From assembly GCA_905234575.1 (NCBI GenBank), contig CAJOIG010000019.1:1-15331 (forward strand): a DNA stretch of 15,331 bases, in the 5' to 3' direction. Positions within the stretch are counted from its first letter, which is position 1, and every line of letters begins with the position of its first letter. The translations under genes were made by a program, and so were the position numbers. Positions 12,401-15,331 of this stretch are shown here, one piece after another. This DNA is from an uncultured Oscillospiraceae bacterium. Its GTDB lineage: Bacteria > Bacillota > Clostridia > Oscillospirales > Oscillospiraceae. The notes under the pieces were generated by a model. That model was not told the DNA's origin. It worked only from the letters and a program-made list of their open reading frames with translations, and made no database searches.

Positions 12401-13330
12401 GGTTTCGACGGCGTATCCCGTCGAAAGCGGTCGAACGCTTTCAAAATCCGGCGCATCCTCCCAGCGCACCCAGCGGAGGCTTTCGTCCCGCCGGAGCCAG
12501 GTGAGCTGGCGCTTGGCGTACTGCCGGGAGCGGCGCTGGACGAGCTCCATCGCTTCCGGAAGGGTCAACTCCCCCACCAAGTGGGCCGCGACCTCCTTGT
12601 AGCCGATGGCCTGCATCGCCGTGCCGCCGAGGGGCACGCCCGCGTCCAGAAGTCCCCGGACCTCCTCCACGAGGCCGTCGTCGAACATCCGGGCGGCGCG
12701 CTCGTCGATCCGGGCGTACAGGCGCTCCCGGTCGGCAAAGTCCAGCGCGAGCTTCATGGCCCTGTACCGGGGCGGAACGGCCTTCGTGCGCTCGTCGTGG
12801 GCGGTGATGGTCTCCCCCGTGAGGCGGTAGACCTCCATGGCGCGCACGAGGCGCTTCTTGTCCCCGGGAGCGAGCTTTTCCGCCCGGTCCGGGTCCACGG
12901 CCCGGAGCTTCTCCCGGAAGGCCTCCCCGCCGATGGAGTCGTACTCCGCCTCGAGCTCGGCGCGCAGGGCCGGATCCTCCGGCGCGGGCGCGAAGTCCGT
13001 GCCCCGGAGGAGGGCATCGATGTAAAGCCCCGTGCCGCCGACGACGATGGGCAGGAGGCCCCGGCGGCGGATGTCCTCCACCGCCTCCGTCGCGAGCGCC
13101 GCGTATTTCGCCGCGGAGAAGTCGTCCCGCGGGTCCGCCACGTCCAGCAGATGATGGGGCACGCCGCGGCGCTCGGCGGGGGGCGGCTTCGCGGTGCCGA
13201 TGTCCATGCCGCGGTAGACCTGCATGGAATCCGCCGAGACGATCTCCCCGCGGAAGGCCAGCGCCATTTCCACCCCCAGGGCGGTCTTGCCCGTGGCGGT
13301 GGGGCCCGTGATCACCACTAGGTCATACAT
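12395..13330 (-). CDS. miaA: tRNA dimethylallyltransferase MiaA
   Basis: A 311-residue enzyme that transfers a dimethylallyl group from DMAPP to N6 of A37 in tRNAs reading codons that start with U. The P-loop GPTATGKT is at residues 9-16, followed by ADSMQVYRGMDIGTAKP (33-50), VPHHLLDVADP, IVVGGTGLYIDALLRG, KKRLVRAMEVYRLTG, and the C-terminal GYKEV and RRSRQYAKRQLTWLRR blocks, all characteristic of MiaA; length is normal. ATG 13330 overlaps the end of the upstream 78-aa gene by 8 nt, with a GAGG about 10 nt upstream, so the two are probably co-translated. The mutL-miaA-hfq order is common in bacteria; here the small gene is inserted between mutL and miaA. Confidence 0.97.
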   Translation of the reverse strand: MYDLVVITGPTATGKTALGVEMALAFRGEIVSADSMQVYRGMDIGTAKPPPAERRGVPHHLLDVADPRDDFSAAKYAALATEAVEDIRRRGLLPIVVGGTGLYIDALLRGTDFAPAPEDPALRAELEAEYDSIGGEAFREKLRAVDPDRAEKLAPGDKKRLVRAMEVYRLTGETITAHDERTKAVPPRYRAMKLALDFADRERLYARIDERAARMFDDGLVEEVRGLLDAGVPLGGTAMQAIGYKEVAAHLVGELTLPEAMELVQRRSRQYAKRQLTWLRRDESLRWVRWEDAPDFESVRPLSTGYAVETP

Positions 13331-13559
13331 TCCGCATCAGATCCTCGTACTTCACGATGTAGTCCGACAGGGCCTTCACGCGGTTGAAGCGCTCCTCCTC
13401 GGCGTCGGCCAGGGCGTTGTACTCGTCCCGGACGAACTTCTCCTCGGCGTCCACGGCGATGTGCTTGTACTCGAACATCTCGTCGTAGCACATCGAGCCG
13501 TACTCCTCCAGGACCTCCTTGAGCAGGGCGAGCTGCTCGTCGGTGAATTCGATCTTCAT
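13323..13559 (-). CDS. Small acidic protein of unknown function between mutL and miaA
   Basis: A 78-residue, highly charged, probably all-helical protein (MKIEFTDEQLALLKEVLEEYG at the start, ending YEDLMRNV). It has no signal peptide, membrane segment or cysteine cluster. Coding is well supported: AAAGGAG lies 6 nt before ATG 13559, directly after the mutL stop, and the 3' end overlaps miaA by 8 nt. I do not recognise a named family. The strict placement between a repair gene and a tRNA-modification gene suggests only that it is part of the same transcript; no function is inferred. Confidence 0.85.
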   Translation of the reverse strand: MKIEFTDEQLALLKEVLEEYGSMCYDEMFEYKHIAVDAEEKFVRDEYNALADAEEERFNRVKALSDYIVKYEDLMRNV

Positions 13560-13570
13560 AGAAAACTCCT

Positions 13571-15331
13571 TTATACGATGCGGCGGAACTGCTTGTCCAG
13601 CTCCTTGCGGGTCAGCTCGACGGCCACGGGCCGTCCGTGGGGGCAGTATTTGATCTCGCCGGAGGCGACCTTCTCCGCGAGGACCCGCAGCTCAGCGGGG
13701 TCCGTGTCCCAGCCGGCCTTGATGGCGGCCTTGCAGGCGATGGTGTGCAGCAGGTCGTCCCGGCGGAGGTCCCGGCTGCCGCGCCGGAGCTTTTCCGCGA
13801 GCTCCTCCAGGGCGGGGACGGTCTCCGCGGGATCGAGGGCCTCCGGCACGCCGCGGACCAGGAGCTCCTCCTCCCCGAAGGACTCGAGCTCGAAGCCCAG
13901 CTCCGCGAGGAGCGCCCCGTTTTCCTCCACGGCCTCCCGGTCCTCCCGGGAGGGCTTCCACGGCACCGGCGACATGAGGCCCTGGGACAGGAGCTCCCGG
14001 CCCTCCGAGAGCAGCCGGTCGAAGTTCATGCGCTCGTGGGCGGCGTGCTTGTCGATGAGGAGCACGGTATCGCCCCGCTCGGCGACGATGTAGGTCTTCA
14101 GCACCTCCCCCACCACGCGGACGGCGGGGGCGGACGCCGGCTCCTCCGGGAAGAGGGACGTCTGGGCCGGCTCCGGCGCGGGTTCGGGCGCAGGTTTGGG
14201 CTTCGGCGCAGGCGTCGCGGCGGGTTTCGGAGCGGGGACGGGGACGGCGGGCTCCCGCCGGGGGATGAACACCGTCTCGCTGCGGCCGTAGGCCGGGATC
14301 GGGGTGCGGACCCGAGCGGTCTCCGCCGGGCGGCCTGCCGGGACGGGGGCCGGACGGGAAACCGGGCCTGGAGAAACCGAGGCCTCCGTCCGGCTCGGGG
14401 CAGGCGCTTTTTCCGGCGCGGGGACGGGCTCCGCGGGCCGTTCCGGCGGGGTCGGCGCGAGCTTTTTCCGGGTCCCGGCGGAGAGGTCCATGGAGAGGGT
14501 CCGGTCCTCGCCGCGGACGGCGTTCAGCGCGCCGTAATACACGGCGTCGAACACCCGCTTCTCGTGGGAGAACTTCACCTCGCTCTTCGTGGGGTGCACG
14601 TTCACGTCCACGGCCCCGAGGGGCAGCTCGATATACAGCACGCAGGCCGGGAATCGGCCGACGAGGAGGGTGTTTTTGTACGCCTGCTCCACCGCGGCCT
14701 GGAGGGTCTGGGAGCGGATGGCGCGGCCGTTCACAAAGAAATACTGCATGGCCCGGTTGCCCCGCCCGGCGGAGGGGCTCGACACAAAGCCCCGCACCGT
14801 CACGCCCTCGCTCTCACTCTCCACGGGCAGCATGGACAGGGCGACGTCCCGCCCCAGCAGAGCATAGGCCGCGGAGGCGGGCTTGCCGTCCCCGGAGGTG
14901 AAGAACTCCTCCTTCCCGTCCCGGAGGCAGCGCACGGAGATGTCCGGACGGCCCAGCGCCACCCGCAGGGCGAGCTGGACGCAGTACGCCCCCTCGGCCC
15001 GGTCGGACTTGAGGAATTTCAGCCGGGCGGGGGTGTTGTAGAACAGGTCCCGCACGGTGAAGCTCGTCCCGGCGGGACAACCCTCCGGGCGCACGCTCTG
15101 GATCTCGCCGCCCTCCACGGCGACGAAAACGCCCTCAGCGTCCTCCGCCCGGCGGGTGCGCAGCTCCACGCGGCTCACGGCGGAGATGGCGGCCAGAGCC
15201 TCGCCCCGGAAGCCCATAGTGCCGATGGCCTCGAGCCCGCGCTCGTCCCGGAGCTTCGAGGTGGCGTGGCGCAGGAAGCAGTTGCCCGCGTCCTCCGGGG
15301 CCATGCCGCAGCCGTCGTCCGTGACGCGGAT
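13571..15331 (-). CDS. mutL: DNA mismatch repair protein MutL, N-terminus outside window
   Basis: 586 residues are visible; the frame is open through the right edge, so the ATG at 15304 is internal. By comparison with E. coli MutL about 50-60 residues are missing. The visible part opens with the GHKL ATPase motif IRVTDDGCGM, then LRHATSKL and IGTMGFRGEALAAIS. A Pro/Ala-rich linker (about 14110-14460) leads to the dimerisation/endonuclease domain with DKHAAHERMNFD (14018-14053), ACKAAIKAG and CPHGRP (13628-13645), ending FRRIV. These C-terminal motifs mark the nicking-type MutL found in bacteria lacking MutH; it links MutS mismatch recognition to strand incision. The linker contains QTSLF (14150-14164), a possible sliding-clamp peptide. 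The usual second glutamate of the DQHA(X)2E(X)4E metal motif is aspartate here. Confidence 0.96.
   Translation of the reverse strand: MRVTDDGCGMAPEDAGNCFLRHATSKLRDERGLEAIGTMGFRGEALAAISAVSRVELRTRRAEDAEGVFVAVEGGEIQSVRPEGCPAGTSFTVRDLFYNTPARLKFLKSDRAEGAYCVQLALRVALGRPDISVRCLRDGKEEFFTSGDGKPASAAYALLGRDVALSMLPVESESEGVTVRGFVSSPSAGRGNRAMQYFFVNGRAIRSQTLQAAVEQAYKNTLLVGRFPACVLYIELPLGAVDVNVHPTKSEVKFSHEKRVFDAVYYGALNAVRGEDRTLSMDLSAGTRKKLAPTPPERPAEPVPAPEKAPAPSRTEASVSPGPVSRPAPVPAGRPAETARVRTPIPAYGRSETVFIPRREPAVPVPAPKPAATPAPKPKPAPEPAPEPAQTSLFPEEPASAPAVRVVGEVLKTYIVAERGDTVLLIDKHAAHERMNFDRLLSEGRELLSQGLMSPVPWKPSREDREAVEENGALLAELGFELESFGEEELLVRGVPEALDPAETVPALEELAEKLRRGSRDLRRDDLLHTIACKAAIKAGWDTDPAELRVLAEKVASGEIKYCPHGRPVAVELTRKELDKQFRRIV

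Noticed and set aside
15302..15304. ATG at 15304 as the mutL start
   Set aside because: The frame stays open to the window edge and encodes the conserved IRVTDDGCG of the ATPase site just before this methionine.

Overview
The window is GC-rich, densely packed bacterial DNA. Its gene order and protein families point to a high-GC member of the Clostridia, most likely an Oscillospiraceae/Ruminococcaceae-type gut anaerobe. The clues are a SepF/DivIVA division cluster, an Hfq of Gram-positive type, MutL with an endonuclease-type C-terminus, and a CoA-transferase of the fermentative acyl-CoA family. The taxonomic call is inference; no rRNA or tRNA gene is present.

Layout: a plus-strand gene tail (1-235, acyl-CoA hydrolase/CoA-transferase family) ends at a strong bidirectional terminator (252-285). 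Everything else is on the minus strand, so transcription runs from right to left. In transcription order: mutL (N-terminus beyond the right edge), a 78-residue acidic protein, miaA, hfq, a membrane-anchored HlyD-like protein, yggS, sepF, divIVA, ileS, lspA with a long acidic tail, an RluD-family pseudouridine synthase, a polytopic GT-C-like membrane protein, a small secreted/lipoprotein gene broken by a frameshift, and a membrane GGDEF protein that ends at the shared terminator.

From mutL to the GT-C-like gene the spacing is tight: 8-nt overlap of the 78-aa gene with miaA, abutting stop and start at hfq/HlyD-like, ATGA overlap at HlyD-like/yggS, and near-abutting lspA/rluD/GT-C. The one convincing internal promoter is upstream of hfq. 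It has an extended -10, its -35 lies inside an 11-bp perfect inverted repeat, and the hfq ribosome binding site lies in a predicted hairpin. The genes combine DNA and tRNA/rRNA maintenance (MutL, MiaA, IleS, RluD), RNA-based regulation (Hfq), and cell division/envelope functions (HlyD-like, YggS, SepF, DivIVA, LspA). This is the clostridial version of the Bacillus ylm-divIVA-ileS-lsp-rluD region; no ylmG or ylmH is seen here.

I do not see a clear undescribed defence or mobile system: no CRISPR array, insertion sequence, integrase, toxin-antitoxin pair or phage gene. The points most worth checking are the hfq promoter architecture, the acidic LspA tail with its conserved-looking terminal peptide, the variant signature motifs of IleS, a possible sliding-clamp peptide in the MutL linker, and the frameshift in the small secreted protein.
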